64,000 nucleotides of DNA from Haemophilus parainfluenzae (GCF_014931415.1 NZ_CP063121.1:496001-560000), one strand, 5' to 3'. Shown: positions 28,381-39,611, numbered from the stretch's first letter. The notes: generated by a model not told the origin, from the letters alone. A program made the numbers and translations.

Positions 28381-30399
28381 TTATTTATCTGCTTTTTTCG
28401 TGGTTTTCTTTACCGTTTTTTTCGGCTCAGATTTACCTTCAGATTTGACCGCACTTTTCTTTGTCGTGGTAGACTTTGTAGTCTTCTCTTTTGTCGTTGC
28501 GGATTTAGTCGCTTTTTTCTTTGGCTTTTCAGCTAAATTTGCTGCTTTCCATTCCTCAAATTTTTCAAGTAACACTTTACCCATTGGGCTTGGATCACCT
28601 GTAAATAAGGTTTGAAGGCCATTATTTTCAATGATATGACGGCGAAGTGCTAAACGTTCTTGATGATTTTCTGCTAAACGAACTGCACGTTCAACATATT
28701 CATCTACCGTATTCGCAATTAACCATTCCGGTAAACCTAAACGTTTGAATAACCCTTCATCAATATGTTCATGGACTTCTGAACCCGTTTTACATATACC
28801 CACTAAACCTAATGTCACCATATCAATAATGCCATTCGTATTCCCGAATGGGAATGGATTCACCATCATATCGCAGTTATGCAAAATACGAAGATATTGA
28901 TCATAAGGCGCATGTGGATGAGCTGTCGCATCATTGCCTAAATAAGATTTAATAAAACGCTCAACATAAGGATGGGTTACACCACTGGATTGACCTAAAG
29001 CAAAGTGGAAATGAACCTTAACATTCGCACGATCACGAATAGCCTTTAATGCTGCTAAGAAATATGGGTTAAGCTTCATTGTGGTAGAAGCAATACCAAT
29101 ATTCACCACTTCAGGATTTTCACGTAAGCGATATTCTACGTGTTGCGGTGCAAGCGCTGAAGGCACATAAGGTAAGGCATCTTTTGGTAAACGCAATAAT
29201 TGCTCACTGAAGCATTTTTCAGAACCAACGTAGTCATCTTCCACAATCACATATTCAATAAAATCAGAATGTGTCGTAGCAGGGTGACCTAAAGCAATCA
29301 CTTGAACCGGTGCAAGACGCGTGTTACTTGCAAAAATGGTGGTTAAATCCATCCCAATACTTGGCATATAAAGAACGGCTGCACCATTTTTTTCACAAAT
29401 CGCTTTTAAATGATCTAATTTGGAAACAACATTACTGCCTTCTAATACATGGAATTCATCAAATACAGCTTTACCTGCTTCATCTACAGCATCATTACCT
29501 ACACCAATTAAATAGAAACGTTCACGCGCAGCTATCATTGAAGTGGAATGCGTACGGTAAATTGAATGAGATGAATGGAAATGCTCCAATAACACCACCA
29601 TGACAGGTTTGCCATTACGCTCACCTAATTTCGTGACATCGCGATCTGTCCATCCACCTTGCAATAAATGACGACGGATGACTTGGTTTAATGCTTTTTT
29701 CACCCAATGTTTATTTTCAGCAATATCGTAGCTGCAATGCATATACACATCGTGTGAAATGGCACTCGGTACATTATTTAAGTTTTCAATTGCCGCTAAT
29801 TTTTCAGGGAACCATTGTAAAAGCGTACCACGCTTAGAGAACGATTGATCAGTACCGATAAAACGGGGTGATTGCAATGCAAAACAAAGGGATGCACATA
29901 ATTCAGGGTCTAAATTCCATAAAGCATCCAGATTCACGTTTATATTTGATTCCGGCAAGTACAAAATACAGAATTTAATTAATGATGATCTTGCATTATC
30001 TAAATGGAAATCAGATAAATTAGTTTTATCTGGATTGCGGTTATAAGTTTGCAACACATGGTCCGCATTCACAAAAGGTGATGATGCAAAAATCATATTA
30101 ATCCAACGTTGTAAGGTAAAGAAACGTTGTGCCCCGCCTTCAGAAATATCTAATTTAGGATCAGAAAATAGCTCGCTCATTGCTACCGCTACACGGGTAC
30201 AAAAATGCTTAATTTTATCTTGTACTAATTCATCATTTAATTGGCTAGGATAATCAATTTCAATGCCTTCAACGCCACCAAAATTAGTATCAATTTTGCT
30301 TAAAATATCGAGCAATTCTACGCAAGCTGCTTCATAATTTTTTGCCGCAACTTCTTGTTCAAAACGGATAACACTTGGTTGTTTTTGTGTTTCTGCCAT
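28381..30399 (-). CDS. ngt: Cytoplasmic N-glycosyltransferase (HMW1C/NGT, GT41)
   Basis: The enzyme puts glucose or another hexose from UDP-sugar onto Asn in NxS/T sequons of exported adhesins, in the cytoplasm. Residues 1-620 follow A. pleuropneumoniae NGT closely: an N-terminal AAD-like helical domain, then VMVVLLEHFHSSHSIYRTHS, ASNTRLAPVQVIALGHPATTHSDF, and the nucleotide-binding region NPFPFGNTNGIIDM. Residues 625-672 are an added low-complexity tail, 19 of 48 residues Lys and 11 Thr, which the A. pleuropneumoniae enzyme lacks. An uptake signal is read in frame there (28447-28456). It follows rimO, as in Actinobacillus. CdiA, with many sequons, is a possible substrate. Confidence 0.9.
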   Translation of the reverse strand: MAETQKQPSVIRFEQEVAAKNYEAACVELLDILSKIDTNFGGVEGIEIDYPSQLNDELVQDKIKHFCTRVAVAMSELFSDPKLDISEGGAQRFFTLQRWINMIFASSPFVNADHVLQTYNRNPDKTNLSDFHLDNARSSLIKFCILYLPESNINVNLDALWNLDPELCASLCFALQSPRFIGTDQSFSKRGTLLQWFPEKLAAIENLNNVPSAISHDVYMHCSYDIAENKHWVKKALNQVIRRHLLQGGWTDRDVTKLGERNGKPVMVVLLEHFHSSHSIYRTHSTSMIAARERFYLIGVGNDAVDEAGKAVFDEFHVLEGSNVVSKLDHLKAICEKNGAAVLYMPSIGMDLTTIFASNTRLAPVQVIALGHPATTHSDFIEYVIVEDDYVGSEKCFSEQLLRLPKDALPYVPSALAPQHVEYRLRENPEVVNIGIASTTMKLNPYFLAALKAIRDRANVKVHFHFALGQSSGVTHPYVERFIKSYLGNDATAHPHAPYDQYLRILHNCDMMVNPFPFGNTNGIIDMVTLGLVGICKTGSEVHEHIDEGLFKRLGLPEWLIANTVDEYVERAVRLAENHQERLALRRHIIENNGLQTLFTGDPSPMGKVLLEKFEEWKAANLAEKPKKKATKSATTKEKTTKSTTTKKSAVKSEGKSEPKKTVKKTTKKADK

Positions 30400-30438
30400 T
30401 TTTTAATTCCTTTGGTAAAAAATAAATAAGATTAATAA

Positions 30439-31800
30439 TTAACAGGTTCCCCACAGATCGTATTCATCTGAATGGGTAATGGTTACTTTAATAAATTCGC
30501 CCACTTTCACAGGCGTGCCACTTAGATTTTCAATATAAACTAAGCCATCAACTTCGGGTGCATCGGCTTTTGTACGGCCGATAATACCTTCGTTATCAAT
30601 TTCATCCACAATTACATCAAGCGTTTGGCCAATTTTTTGTTTTAATCGTTCAGCCGAAATTTCTTGTTGTAACTGCATAAAGCGGTGGAAACGTTCTTCT
30701 TTTACATCTTCAGGCACTTGGTCAGCCATTTCAGTTGCAGGTGCGCCTTCTACTGGGCTAAATTTGAAACAGCCCACGCGATCAAGTTGTGCTTCTTTTA
30801 AGAAATCCAATAACATTTGGAAGTCTTCTTCTGTTTCACCTGGGAAACCTACGATGAAAGTTGAACGCAAAGTTAAATCTGGACAAATCTCACGCCATTG
30901 CTTGATACGCTCTAAAGTGCGGTCAATTTTTCCTGGTCTTTTCATTGCTTTTAAAATTTTCGGACTCGCATGTTGTAATGGAATATCCAAATAAGGCAAT
31001 AATAAACCTTCCGCCATTAATGGGATTAAATCATCCACGTGCGGATAAGGATAAACGTAGTGTAAACGTACCCAAATACCTAATTTACCAAGCTGTTTAC
31101 ACAAGGTCATTAAGTCATTTTTAATTGGCATACCATTCCAGAAGGCCGTTTTTACGCCACCTTCTTTGCGTTGTGTATCCATCGCATAAGCAGAAGTATC
31201 TTGTGAAACAACCAATAACTCTTTCACGCCCGCATCAGCAAGACGTTTTGCTTCATCCAATACTTGTGTGATAGAGCGGCTTTCTAAATCCCCACGTAAT
31301 GAAGGGATTATACAGAATGTACAACGATGATCACAGCCTTCTGAGATTTTCAAATAAGCGTAGTGTTTTGGTGTTAATTTCACCCCTTGTTTTGGTACAA
31401 GGCTGGTGTAAGGATTATGCTCTGGTTTAGGAACGTACTTGTGTACTTGTGCCATTACCGTTTCATAACTGTGCGGACCGCTTACTTCCAATACTTTCGG
31501 GTGAACTTGACGAATTTGATCTTCTTTCGCACCCAAACAACCCGTCACAATCACACGTCCGTTTTCTTCCAACGCCTCTCCAATGGCTTCTAAGGATTCC
31601 TGTACAGCGCTATCAATAAAGCCACAAGTATTCACAATAACCAAGTCCACATTTTCATAACTTGGTACAATGTTATATCCGTCAGTACGTAATTCAGTCA
31701 GAATACGTTCAGAATCCACTAAATTTTTAGGACAACCTAAACTTACAAAGCCAATATTCGGCGTTGATTTTTGCATAAATTTATTCTCAGCTATCATCAT
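30439..31800 (-). CDS. rimO: Ribosomal protein uS12 methylthiotransferase
   Basis: RimO is a radical-SAM enzyme that adds a methylthio group to Asp88 of ribosomal protein S12. It has an N-terminal UPF0004 domain with three Cys (SLGCPKN, NTCGF, GCLGA). The radical-SAM site is CDHRCTFC, and there is a C-terminal TRAM domain. The 453-residue frame starts at 31800; an ATG at 31776 ([14 protein letters not shown]) matches the usual family start better, but neither has a strong ribosome site. ngt follows 39 bases downstream, the same rimO-ngt order as in A. pleuropneumoniae. mgtC-like is divergent. Confidence 0.93.
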   Translation of the reverse strand: MMIAENKFMQKSTPNIGFVSLGCPKNLVDSERILTELRTDGYNIVPSYENVDLVIVNTCGFIDSAVQESLEAIGEALEENGRVIVTGCLGAKEDQIRQVHPKVLEVSGPHSYETVMAQVHKYVPKPEHNPYTSLVPKQGVKLTPKHYAYLKISEGCDHRCTFCIIPSLRGDLESRSITQVLDEAKRLADAGVKELLVVSQDTSAYAMDTQRKEGGVKTAFWNGMPIKNDLMTLCKQLGKLGIWVRLHYVYPYPHVDDLIPLMAEGLLLPYLDIPLQHASPKILKAMKRPGKIDRTLERIKQWREICPDLTLRSTFIVGFPGETEEDFQMLLDFLKEAQLDRVGCFKFSPVEGAPATEMADQVPEDVKEERFHRFMQLQQEISAERLKQKIGQTLDVIVDEIDNEGIIGRTKADAPEVDGLVYIENLSGTPVKVGEFIKVTITHSDEYDLWGTC

Positions 31801-31941
31801 CTTTCAAAATTTTAGATTTTACTCAATTTCAAGCCGAAAGGCGATAAATTAAAGGTAAATTGATTGTAAATTTGCCCATTAAAGTCCTTTTTTCAGGTAG
31901 AATAATGCCTGTTTTTTTATTTACTCATATTCATTATTAAC

Positions 31942-32658
31942 ATGGAAAATTCTTCTCTTTTTTCGACCGCTCTTGAACAGACGGCTTATTTACTTATCCT
32001 AGGGAAAATGCTACTCGCACTTGTGCTTGGCGGGATTATTGGCTTAGAACGTGAACTTAAGCACAAACCGGTTGGAGTCAAAACCTGTGCCATTATTGCG
32101 GTGACGACTTGTGTACTGACGATTGTATCTATTCAAGCTGCAGAACATTATGCACAAGTTTCAGATAATATCCGAACTGACCCTATGCGACTTGCCGCTC
32201 AAGTAATCAGTGGTATCGGTTTCTTAGGTGCTGGGGTAATTTTACACAAGAAAAATGATGCGATTTCAGGCTTAACCACTGCAGCTATTATTTGGGCTGC
32301 AGCGGCTATCGGTGTAGCAACAGGTGCAGGCTTTATTTTTGATGCGATTATTGCCACTTTAATGATTTTAATCGCCATCCGTATCAGCCCGATTGTGCAA
32401 CGTTATGTTCGTCGCAAAACCTATAAAAAACGTACTCGCTTATCCATTCAACTGAGCTCTGCTAACGGTATCAGTAAAGTGACAGATTTATTATTGAAAC
32501 ATGATTACCGCATTGAAAATATCTCGGTAAAAGATCAAGCTAGCGGTGAAGTTCGCTTGCAAGTACGATGCTACAATATTGATAATGAAATGCTAAAAGA
32601 TGTCTATACGCTATTAAAAACAGAAGATGAAGTACTGAGTGTGGATGTAGAAAATTAA
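31942..32658 (+). CDS. MgtC/SapB-family membrane protein
   Basis: The 238-residue protein has four or five N-terminal membrane segments with the family signature LGGIIGLERELKHKPVGVKT and GIGFLGAGVILHKKN. A C-terminal ACT-like cytoplasmic domain follows (about 165-238, ending TEDEVLSVDVEN). Related MgtC proteins help survival at low magnesium and inhibit the F-type ATPase in Salmonella; SapB members have unclear roles. It is divergent from rimO and followed by mutS on the same strand, 84 bases on. Confidence 0.8.
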   Translation: MENSSLFSTALEQTAYLLILGKMLLALVLGGIIGLERELKHKPVGVKTCAIIAVTTCVLTIVSIQAAEHYAQVSDNIRTDPMRLAAQVISGIGFLGAGVILHKKNDAISGLTTAAIIWAAAAIGVATGAGFIFDAIIATLMILIAIRISPIVQRYVRRKTYKKRTRLSIQLSSANGISKVTDLLLKHDYRIENISVKDQASGEVRLQVRCYNIDNEMLKDVYTLLKTEDEVLSVDVEN

Positions 32659-32742
32659 AATCAGCTAAAAATAACACATCACTTCTATCGTAAAACCTAT
32701 ACTTGCTAGACAAAAAGTTAAAAACTTAAACTGGATAACGTC

Positions 32743-35325
32743 ATGAATTTACAAGACAATTTCGATCAGCATACGCCGATGATGCAGCAATATCTCAAGT
32801 TAAAAGCAGAAAATCCCGACATTTTGTTGTTTTATCGAATGGGGGATTTTTACGAGCTTTTTTATGATGATGCAAAAAAAGCGGCAGCGTTGTTAGATAT
32901 TTCTTTAACGAAACGTGGACAATCAGCAGGTAATCCAATTCCCATGGCTGGCGTGCCTTATCATGCGGTAGAAGGCTATTTAGCAAAATTAGTGCAATTA
33001 GGTGAACCTGTAGCCATTTGTGAGCAAGTGGGTGATCCCGCCACATCAAAAGGACCGGTTGAACGCAAAATTGTACGAATTGTGACACCAGGTACAGTAA
33101 GTGATGAAGCGCTTTTACCAGAACGCCAAGATAACTTAATTGTAGCCGTTTATCAGGAAAAAGAAAAATTCGGTCTAGCTACATTAGACATGACATCTGG
33201 ACGTTTCCAACTTTGTGAACCTCATTCAAAAGAAGCCTTACAAGCTGAATTACAGCGTATTAATCCCGTGGAATTACTTTATTGTGAAGATTTTGCTGAA
33301 ATGGCCATTATCGAACATTATAAAGGATTACGCCGTCGCCCAATTTGGGAATTTGAACTTAGTACAGCAATCTCAGAACTTAATCGTCAATTTGGTACGA
33401 AAGATTTACGTGCATTTGGTGTAGAAAAATCACCTCTTGGCTTGGCAGCAGCAGGCTGTTTATTGCAATATGCAAAAGAAACACAACGGGCTTCTCTGCC
33501 ACACATTCAAAGCATCAGTGTCATTCAAAATAACGATAATATTCAATTAGATGCTGCAACACGCCGAAATTTAGAACTCACTCAAAATCTTGCGGGCGGC
33601 ACAGAAAACACGCTGGCTTCGGTATTAGATAAATGCGTTACACCAATGGGTAGCCGTTTGTTAAAACGTTGGATTCATCAACCTATCCGTCAAACAGACA
33701 TTCTATTAAAACGCCAAAAAACGATTGGTGAAATTATTGAGCAAGATTTGTATCACGAATTGCAGCCTTATTTGCAACAAGTGGGGGATATGGAACGTAT
33801 TCTTACCCGTGTAGCACTGCGTTCTGCACGTCCTCGCGATCTCACGCGTTTACGTACCGCATTAGAACAAATTGAACCGATAAAATCACTGATTCATACA
33901 AAAACATCATCAAATTTGACCGCACTTTCTGCACAAATTGATGATTTTTCCGCACAAATCGAGCTACTTCAAAAAGCAATTATTGAAACTCCTCCGTTAT
34001 TAATTCGCGATGGTGGCGTTATTGCTGAAGGCTATAATGCAGAATTAGATGAATGGCGAACCCTTTCCGCTGGCGCAACGCAATATTTAGAAAATTTAGA
34101 ACAACGCGAACGAGAAAGCACAGGCATTGATACCTTAAAAATTGGCTTTAATGCAGTGCATGGCTATTACATTCAAATTAGCCAAGGGCAAGCTCATAAA
34201 GCACCGATTCATTATGTTCGCCGTCAAACCTTAAAAAATGCCGAGCGCTATATTATTCCTGAATTAAAAGAATACGAAGATAAGGTTTTAAAATCAAAAG
34301 GCGCGGCGCTTGCTTTAGAAAAGCAACTTTATGATGAATTATTTGATTTATTGTTGCCACATTTAGGTCAATTGCAGTTAGCTAGCTTGGCATTGTCTGA
34401 ATTGGATGTGTTAGTTAATCTCGCAGAACGAGCAGAAACCTTAAATTATGTTGCACCACAATTTAGTGATGAAATTGGCGTAAAAATTGAAAATGGTCGC
34501 CATCCTGTAGTGGAACAAGTCTTAAAAGATCCCTTTATTGCTAACCCTGTGAATCTCAATCAGCAACGTCATTTGCTGATTATTACTGGCCCAAATATGG
34601 GTGGTAAAAGTACCTATATGCGTCAAACGGCTTTAATTACGTTAATGGCGTATATAGGCAGTTTTGTGCCAGCTGATAGTGCGGTTATTGGGCAAATTGA
34701 TCGTATTTTTACTCGAATTGGTGCTTCTGACGATTTGGCATCCGGTCGTTCTACATTTATGGTAGAAATGACCGAAATGGCCAATATTCTTCATCAAGCC
34801 ACTTCACAAAGTTTAGTTCTTATTGATGAAATTGGGCGAGGCACTTCTACCTATGATGGGCTTTCTTTAGCTTGGGCTTGTGCTGAATGGTTAGCGAAGA
34901 AAACTCGTTCACTTACGTTATTTGCGACCCATTATTTTGAACTCACCGCACTGCCAGAACAAATTGAAGGCATTGCCAATATTCATTTAGATGCGTTAGA
35001 ACATAACAATACCATCGCCTTTATGCATGCGGTTCAAGACGGTGCGGCAAGTAAAAGTTATGGTCTTGCTGTTGCAGCGCTGGCAGGTGTACCTCAATCT
35101 GTCATTAAACTGGCGAAGCAAAAATTACATCAGTTAGAAAAATTGTCGGCACAAAATGGTGATCAACAAATTCAACATTTAAGAGCGTTAAATCAACATC
35201 AAGGTGAATTGGCTTTTGAATCGGAGCCTGATGCTTTACGCGAAGCCATTGAGCAACTTGATCCAGATGAATTAAGTCCAAAACAAGCCTTAGCTTATCT
35301 GTATCAATTGAAGAAAATGCTGTAA
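32743..35325 (+). CDS. mutS: DNA mismatch repair protein MutS
   Basis: The 860-residue mismatch sensor has the wedge motif GDFYELF near residue 34 (Phe-x-Glu), which inserts beside mispaired bases. The Walker A site is GPNMGGKST near 618. Walker B ([14 protein letters not shown]) and the C-terminal dimer region are also present. Full length compares with 853-861 in relatives, so it appears intact. An internal uptake signal is near 33917. It ends before a strong bidirectional terminator shared with glpX. Confidence 0.97.
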   Translation: MNLQDNFDQHTPMMQQYLKLKAENPDILLFYRMGDFYELFYDDAKKAAALLDISLTKRGQSAGNPIPMAGVPYHAVEGYLAKLVQLGEPVAICEQVGDPATSKGPVERKIVRIVTPGTVSDEALLPERQDNLIVAVYQEKEKFGLATLDMTSGRFQLCEPHSKEALQAELQRINPVELLYCEDFAEMAIIEHYKGLRRRPIWEFELSTAISELNRQFGTKDLRAFGVEKSPLGLAAAGCLLQYAKETQRASLPHIQSISVIQNNDNIQLDAATRRNLELTQNLAGGTENTLASVLDKCVTPMGSRLLKRWIHQPIRQTDILLKRQKTIGEIIEQDLYHELQPYLQQVGDMERILTRVALRSARPRDLTRLRTALEQIEPIKSLIHTKTSSNLTALSAQIDDFSAQIELLQKAIIETPPLLIRDGGVIAEGYNAELDEWRTLSAGATQYLENLEQRERESTGIDTLKIGFNAVHGYYIQISQGQAHKAPIHYVRRQTLKNAERYIIPELKEYEDKVLKSKGAALALEKQLYDELFDLLLPHLGQLQLASLALSELDVLVNLAERAETLNYVAPQFSDEIGVKIENGRHPVVEQVLKDPFIANPVNLNQQRHLLIITGPNMGGKSTYMRQTALITLMAYIGSFVPADSAVIGQIDRIFTRIGASDDLASGRSTFMVEMTEMANILHQATSQSLVLIDEIGRGTSTYDGLSLAWACAEWLAKKTRSLTLFATHYFELTALPEQIEGIANIHLDALEHNNTIAFMHAVQDGAASKSYGLAVAALAGVPQSVIKLAKQKLHQLEKLSAQNGDQQIQHLRALNQHQGELAFESEPDALREAIEQLDPDELSPKQALAYLYQLKKML

Positions 35326-35330
35326 GAAAT

Positions 35331-35377
35331 AAAAAGAGCGGTCAAAAAATTCATTGTTTTTTATGACCGCTCTTTTA
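35331..35377. terminator. Bidirectional terminator between mutS and glpX
   Basis: AAAAGAGCGGTCA faces TGACCGCTCTTTT across a loop of about 19 bases. The core is AGAGCGGTC, one base from the uptake signal, with A and T runs on both sides. Confidence 0.8.
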
Positions 35378-35383
35378 TTTTCA

Positions 35384-36397
35384 CTAATTTCTTAAAATCT
35401 CATAGATTTCAGAATCTTTTCTATCGAGATAATGGATGGATTGGATTTTACGAATGGTGCGTGATTTACCACGGATTAATAAGGTTTCAGTGGTAGCTAA
35501 GTTGCCACGACGAGAAATCCCTTTGAGTAATTCACCGTGCGTAATTCCCGTTGCGGCAAAAACAAGGTTATCATCACGCACTAAATCTTCTAATTTTAAG
35601 ACTTCATTGACCTTCACACCTAAGGCTTCACAACGTTGAACTTCTTCAGCGGCAATTTTACGATTTTCTTCCGTATCGCCTTTCACTTCATTGCGTGGAA
35701 TAAGACGAGCTTGCATATCTCCACCTAATGCTCGAATTGCAGCGGCGGCTGCCACACCTTCAGGTGCACCGCCAATGCCATAAACCATATCCACTTCAGC
35801 ATCAGGTAAGCAACATAAAACCGAAGCCGCCACATCACCATCCGGAATAGCCATCACGCGAATACCAAGATTATGCATTTGTTTAATCACTTCATCATGA
35901 CGTGGTTTAGCGAGCACCATCACTGTTAAATCCGATAAGGATTTACCTAAACGAGAAGCGACACGGCGAAGATTTTGTTCAATTGGTAAACTTAAATCAA
36001 TCATGCCTTTTACTTCAGGACCCACGACTAATTTTTCCATATACATATCTGGCGCTTTTAAGAAGGTTCGTTTACCGCCAGCTGCCAATACTGAAATGGC
36101 ATTCAATTGGCCCATTGCGGTCATTCGTGTGCCATCAATCGGATCAACCGCAATAGAAACGAGCTCACCATTACCTGAGCCCACTTTTTCGCCAATATAA
36201 AGCATTGGTGCTTCGTCAATTTCTCCTTCACCAATCACAATTTCACCGTCCATATGGATTAAATTCAGCATATAACGCATGGCTTTGACTGCTGCCTCAT
36301 CTGCCGCATTTTTATTACCACGACCAAGCCAAGTATAAGCTGCTAATGCTGCCGCTTCGGTTACTCTTGAAAATTCAATAGCTAATGCACGATTCAT
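35384..36397 (-). CDS. glpX: Fructose-1,6-bisphosphatase class II
   Basis: GlpX removes phosphate 1 from fructose-1,6-bisphosphate in gluconeogenesis. The 337-residue product has VIGEGEIDEAPMLY, the metal-binding AVDPIDGT, and GIGGAPEGV. I start at 36397 (MNRALAIEFSRVTE), which matches E. coli GlpX and has GGGAGAG just upstream; the frame could extend six residues further. No glpF or glpK is beside it, so here glpX stands alone. Confidence 0.94.
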   Translation of the reverse strand: MNRALAIEFSRVTEAAALAAYTWLGRGNKNAADEAAVKAMRYMLNLIHMDGEIVIGEGEIDEAPMLYIGEKVGSGNGELVSIAVDPIDGTRMTAMGQLNAISVLAAGGKRTFLKAPDMYMEKLVVGPEVKGMIDLSLPIEQNLRRVASRLGKSLSDLTVMVLAKPRHDEVIKQMHNLGIRVMAIPDGDVAASVLCCLPDAEVDMVYGIGGAPEGVAAAAAIRALGGDMQARLIPRNEVKGDTEENRKIAAEEVQRCEALGVKVNEVLKLEDLVRDDNLVFAATGITHGELLKGISRRGNLATTETLLIRGKSRTIRKIQSIHYLDRKDSEIYEILRN

Positions 36398-36540
36398 TTT
36401 TCTCTCCCAATGCAAAAAGTCTCGTTATTTTATCACTAAGCAAACGTTTGCATAATAAATTTTGACAAGAGGCTTTTAAAAATAGGATTAAGTCGGTAGA
36501 ATAAAGCCGTTTCGGACTTATTTTAAAAAAGGAAATCACT

Positions 36541-36759
36541 ATGTCTTTAGAAATTTTAGATCAGCTTGAAGAAAAAATTAGACAAGCAGTAGAAACCATT
36601 CAATTACTTCAACTTGAAGTAGAAGAATTAAAAGAACAAAAAAATCAATCTCAACAAGCGGTAGAAGCGTTGCAACATGAAAACGAGCAACTTAAAAATG
36701 AACACCGCAACTGGCAAGAACATATTCGTTCATTGTTGGGTAAATTCGACAACGTATAA
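36541..36759 (+). CDS. zapB: Cell division protein ZapB
   Basis: The 72-residue protein is almost entirely a coiled coil with Leu/Ile heptads (LEILDQLEEKIRQAVETIQLL) and the ZapB ending NWQEHIRSLLGKFDNV. It assembles at midcell with FtsZ-bound ZapA and links the division ring to the chromosome terminus. AAAAGGAAA lies before the ATG. It has its own terminator and promoter between glpX and mioC. Confidence 0.88.
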   Translation: MSLEILDQLEEKIRQAVETIQLLQLEVEELKEQKNQSQQAVEALQHENEQLKNEHRNWQEHIRSLLGKFDNV

Positions 36760-36767
36760 TGACTATA

Positions 36768-36795
36768 AAGGCTTAGAAAATCTAAGCCTTTTTTC
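36768..36795 (+). terminator. Terminator of zapB
   Basis: GGCTTAGA (36770-36777) pairs with TCTAAGCC (36781-36788), followed by six T. Confidence 0.85.
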
Positions 36796-36810
36796 TTATT
36801 AGGAAACAAT

Positions 36811-37248
36811 ATGAATATTTGCGTGATTTCAGGCAGCACATTAGGCGGCGCTGAATATGTGGCAGAGCATTTAGAAGATGTGTTAAAAACACAAGATTTT
36901 TCTACCGCACTTTTCCACGGACCAGAACTTGATGATGTGATTGATGAAAATATTTGGTTGATTGTCACTTCAACACATGGTGCAGGTGAATTGCCTGATA
37001 ATTTGAAACCACTCTTTGAACAAATTGCGGCATCAGATAAAGATTTATCTTCTCTCCGCTTTGCCGTTGTAGGCTTAGGCAATTCAGATTACGATACATT
37101 CTGTCATGCCGTGAATAAAGTTGAAACACAATTAAGTGAAAAAAGTGCGGTCAAAATTTGCGACAGTTTAAAAATCGATGTCTTGCATGTTGATGATCAA
37201 GAACAATTTGCTGAAGATTGGCTACCACAATTTATAAATGCACTTTAG
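36811..37248 (+). CDS. mioC: MioC flavodoxin-like protein
   Basis: This is a 145-residue FMN-binding protein of the flavodoxin fold. The phosphate-binding loop is [10 protein letters not shown] (residues 7-16), and [11 protein letters not shown] and [10 protein letters not shown] are the flavin-shielding loops, all matching E. coli MioC. MioC takes part in biotin synthase electron supply in vitro, and its transcription runs toward oriC. In E. coli mioC sits immediately before oriC and mnmG, the same order as here. Confidence 0.9.
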   Translation: MNICVISGSTLGGAEYVAEHLEDVLKTQDFSTALFHGPELDDVIDENIWLIVTSTHGAGELPDNLKPLFEQIAASDKDLSSLRFAVVGLGNSDYDTFCHAVNKVETQLSEKSAVKICDSLKIDVLHVDDQEQFAEDWLPQFINAL

Positions 37249-37256
37249 TCATAATA

Positions 37257-37290
37257 AAGCGATAATTTGAGTTATCGCTTTTTCTTTATC
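37257..37290 (+). terminator. Terminator of mioC before oriC
   Basis: AAGCGATAA (37257-37265) pairs with TTATCGCTT (37272-37280), followed by TTTCTTT. It would limit mioC transcription entering the origin. Confidence 0.7.
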
Positions 37291-37292
37291 CA

Positions 37293-37600
37293 TTATCCAA
37301 AAAAATCACCTGTGGATAACTTTAATAAAACCTGTCAAAAACTTGTTCTTTTCCACTGAGTAAATCTGATGATTGTTTTAACTGTGGATAAAATTAAAGG
37401 TTATCCACAAGAAAAAGCCTTCAAACTGACTACATTTCAACACAGTCTAAAATGATCTAACTTCTTCATTTAAAAAAGGAAAAGGATCTTATTCACAAGG
37501 TAAAAGGATCTTAATAGTAACAATAATAAGATCTTTATATATAAATAGATCTTATCTTTATTACTTCTCGATCTTATCTCATCACAGATTGAATTCTTGC
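37293..37600. other. oriC: Chromosomal replication origin oriC
   Basis: The region lies between mioC and mnmG, as in E. coli. DnaA boxes are at 37311-37319 and 37383-37391 (TGTGGATAA), 37401-37409 (TTATCCACA) and 37489-37497 (TTATTCACA), with weaker ones such as 37293-37301. From 37454 to 37573 there are six GATC sites, most in GATCTTA- or GATCTTT-type repeats, the pattern of the 13-mer unwinding element, in very A+T-rich DNA. Here the repeats lie on the mnmG side of the boxes. Two more GATC sites precede mnmG. Confidence 0.88.
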
Positions 37601-37677
37601 TTTCAAGCACACGTAATTTTCAGTAGAATAGCGCCTATTTTTAGATCGAAGATCAAATTGAAGACGAAGAGAGAGAT

Positions 37678-39567
37678 ATGTTTTACACCGAAAATTATGA
37701 TGTGATCGTTGTTGGTGGCGGTCATGCCGGTACAGAAGCCGCATTGGCTCCGGCACGCATGGGATTAAAAACCCTATTATTGACACATAATGTTGATACC
37801 CTTGGACAAATGTCATGTAACCCAGCTATTGGTGGTATTGGTAAAGGCCATTTAGTGAAAGAAGTGGATGCCATGGGCGGGTTAATGGCGCATGCTGCAG
37901 ATAAGGCGGGGATTCAATTTCGTACTTTAAACAGCAGTAAAGGGCCTGCTGTACGTGCAACTCGTGCTCAAGCTGACCGTGTGTTATATCGCCAAGCAGT
38001 ACGCATCGCACTAGAAAATCAACCAAATTTAGATATTTTCCAACAAGAAGTAACTGATATTTTAATTGAGCAAGATCGCGTTTGTGGTGTGGAAACCAAA
38101 ATGGGACTTAAATTTCGTGCTAAATCGGTGATTTTAACAGCCGGTACTTTCTTAGCTGGTAAGATCCATATAGGTTTAGAACATTATGAAGGTGGCCGAG
38201 CTGGTGATCCGGCATCTGTTACACTTTCTCATCGTTTACGTGATCTTAATTTACGTGTAGATCGTTTAAAAACCGGTACACCACCGCGTATTGATGCTCG
38301 CACGATCAATTTCGATATATTGGCTAAACAACATGGTGATGCCGTATTACCGGTATTCTCTTTTATGGGATCAGTGGATGATCACCCTCAACAAATTCCT
38401 TGTTATATCACCCACACTAATGAACAAACTCATGAAGTGATCCGTAATAACTTGGATCGCAGTCCAATGTATACTGGTGTAATTGAAGGGATCGGCCCTC
38501 GTTATTGTCCATCCATTGAAGATAAAGTAATGCGTTTTGCGGATCGTAATTCACATCAAATTTATTTGGAACCAGAAGGCTTAACCAGTAATGAAGTGTA
38601 TCCAAACGGGATCTCTACCAGTTTGCCGTTTGACGTACAAATGGGCATTGTGAATTCGATGAAAGGTTTAGAAAAAGCTCGCATCATTAAACCAGGTTAT
38701 GCCATTGAATATGATTATTTTGATCCGCGTGACTTAAAACCAACGTTAGAAACTAAATCGATTTCGGGTTTATTCTTTGCGGGTCAAATTAACGGTACAA
38801 CCGGTTATGAAGAAGCTGCGGCACAAGGCTTATTAGCTGGGATTAATGCTGGTCTTTACGTACAAGAGAAAGAGGCATGGTATCCACGTCGCGATCAATC
38901 CTATACTGGCGTATTGGTTGATGACCTTTGTACGCTTGGTACCAAAGAACCATATCGCGTATTTACTTCTCGTGCGGAATACCGTTTGTTATTACGTGAA
39001 GACAATGCGGACATTCGTTTAACGCCAATTGCCCATGAATTAGGTCTGATTGATGAGGCTCGCTGGGCTCGCTTCAATCAAAAAATGGAAAATATCGAAC
39101 AGGAACGCCAACGCTTACGCAGCATTTGGTTGCATCCGCGTTCTGAATATTTAGAAGAAGCCAATAAAGTACTTGGTAGCCCACTTGTGCGTGAAGCAAA
39201 CGGTGAAGATTTATTACGCCGTCCAGAAATAACTTATGATATTTTAACTTCTTTAACTCCATACAAACCTGCAATGGAAGACAGAGAGGCCGTAGAACAA
39301 GTGGAAATTGCCATTAAGTATCAAGGCTATATTGAGCATCAACAAGAAGAAATTGAAAAACAAAAACGCCACGAAAATACAGCTATCCCGGCTAACTTTG
39401 ATTACAGCAAAGTTTCCGGTTTATCTAATGAAGTACGTGCGAAGTTGGAACAGCATCGTCCAGTTTCAATTGGTCAAGCGAGCCGAATTTCAGGCATTAC
39501 TCCTGCGGCAATTTCAATTATTCTGGTGAATTTGAAAAAACAAGGCATGCTAAAACGCGGCGAATAA
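37678..39567 (+). CDS. mnmG: tRNA uridine-34 modification enzyme MnmG (GidA)
   Basis: MnmG, with MnmE, makes the cmnm5 group at wobble uridine of several tRNAs, using FAD. The 629-residue protein has the N-terminal FAD motif [17 protein letters not shown]. The CysA-type active site region is [10 protein letters not shown], and [21 protein letters not shown] is the second FAD segment; the helical C-terminus ends in the usual basic tail. Relatives are 629-631 residues. It begins 80 bases after the oriC repeats. Confidence 0.97.
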   Translation: MFYTENYDVIVVGGGHAGTEAALAPARMGLKTLLLTHNVDTLGQMSCNPAIGGIGKGHLVKEVDAMGGLMAHAADKAGIQFRTLNSSKGPAVRATRAQADRVLYRQAVRIALENQPNLDIFQQEVTDILIEQDRVCGVETKMGLKFRAKSVILTAGTFLAGKIHIGLEHYEGGRAGDPASVTLSHRLRDLNLRVDRLKTGTPPRIDARTINFDILAKQHGDAVLPVFSFMGSVDDHPQQIPCYITHTNEQTHEVIRNNLDRSPMYTGVIEGIGPRYCPSIEDKVMRFADRNSHQIYLEPEGLTSNEVYPNGISTSLPFDVQMGIVNSMKGLEKARIIKPGYAIEYDYFDPRDLKPTLETKSISGLFFAGQINGTTGYEEAAAQGLLAGINAGLYVQEKEAWYPRRDQSYTGVLVDDLCTLGTKEPYRVFTSRAEYRLLLREDNADIRLTPIAHELGLIDEARWARFNQKMENIEQERQRLRSIWLHPRSEYLEEANKVLGSPLVREANGEDLLRRPEITYDILTSLTPYKPAMEDREAVEQVEIAIKYQGYIEHQQEEIEKQKRHENTAIPANFDYSKVSGLSNEVRAKLEQHRPVSIGQASRISGITPAAISIILVNLKKQGMLKRGE

Positions 39568-39578
39568 TGTTTAAAAAT

Positions 39579-39611
39579 GAAAAGTGCGGTTAAAACTAAC
39601 CGCACTTTTTT
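39579..39611. terminator. Bidirectional terminator between mnmG and qorB
   Basis: AAAAGTGCGGTTA faces TAACCGCACTTTTTT across only three bases, made from paired uptake signals with A and T flanks. Confidence 0.85.
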
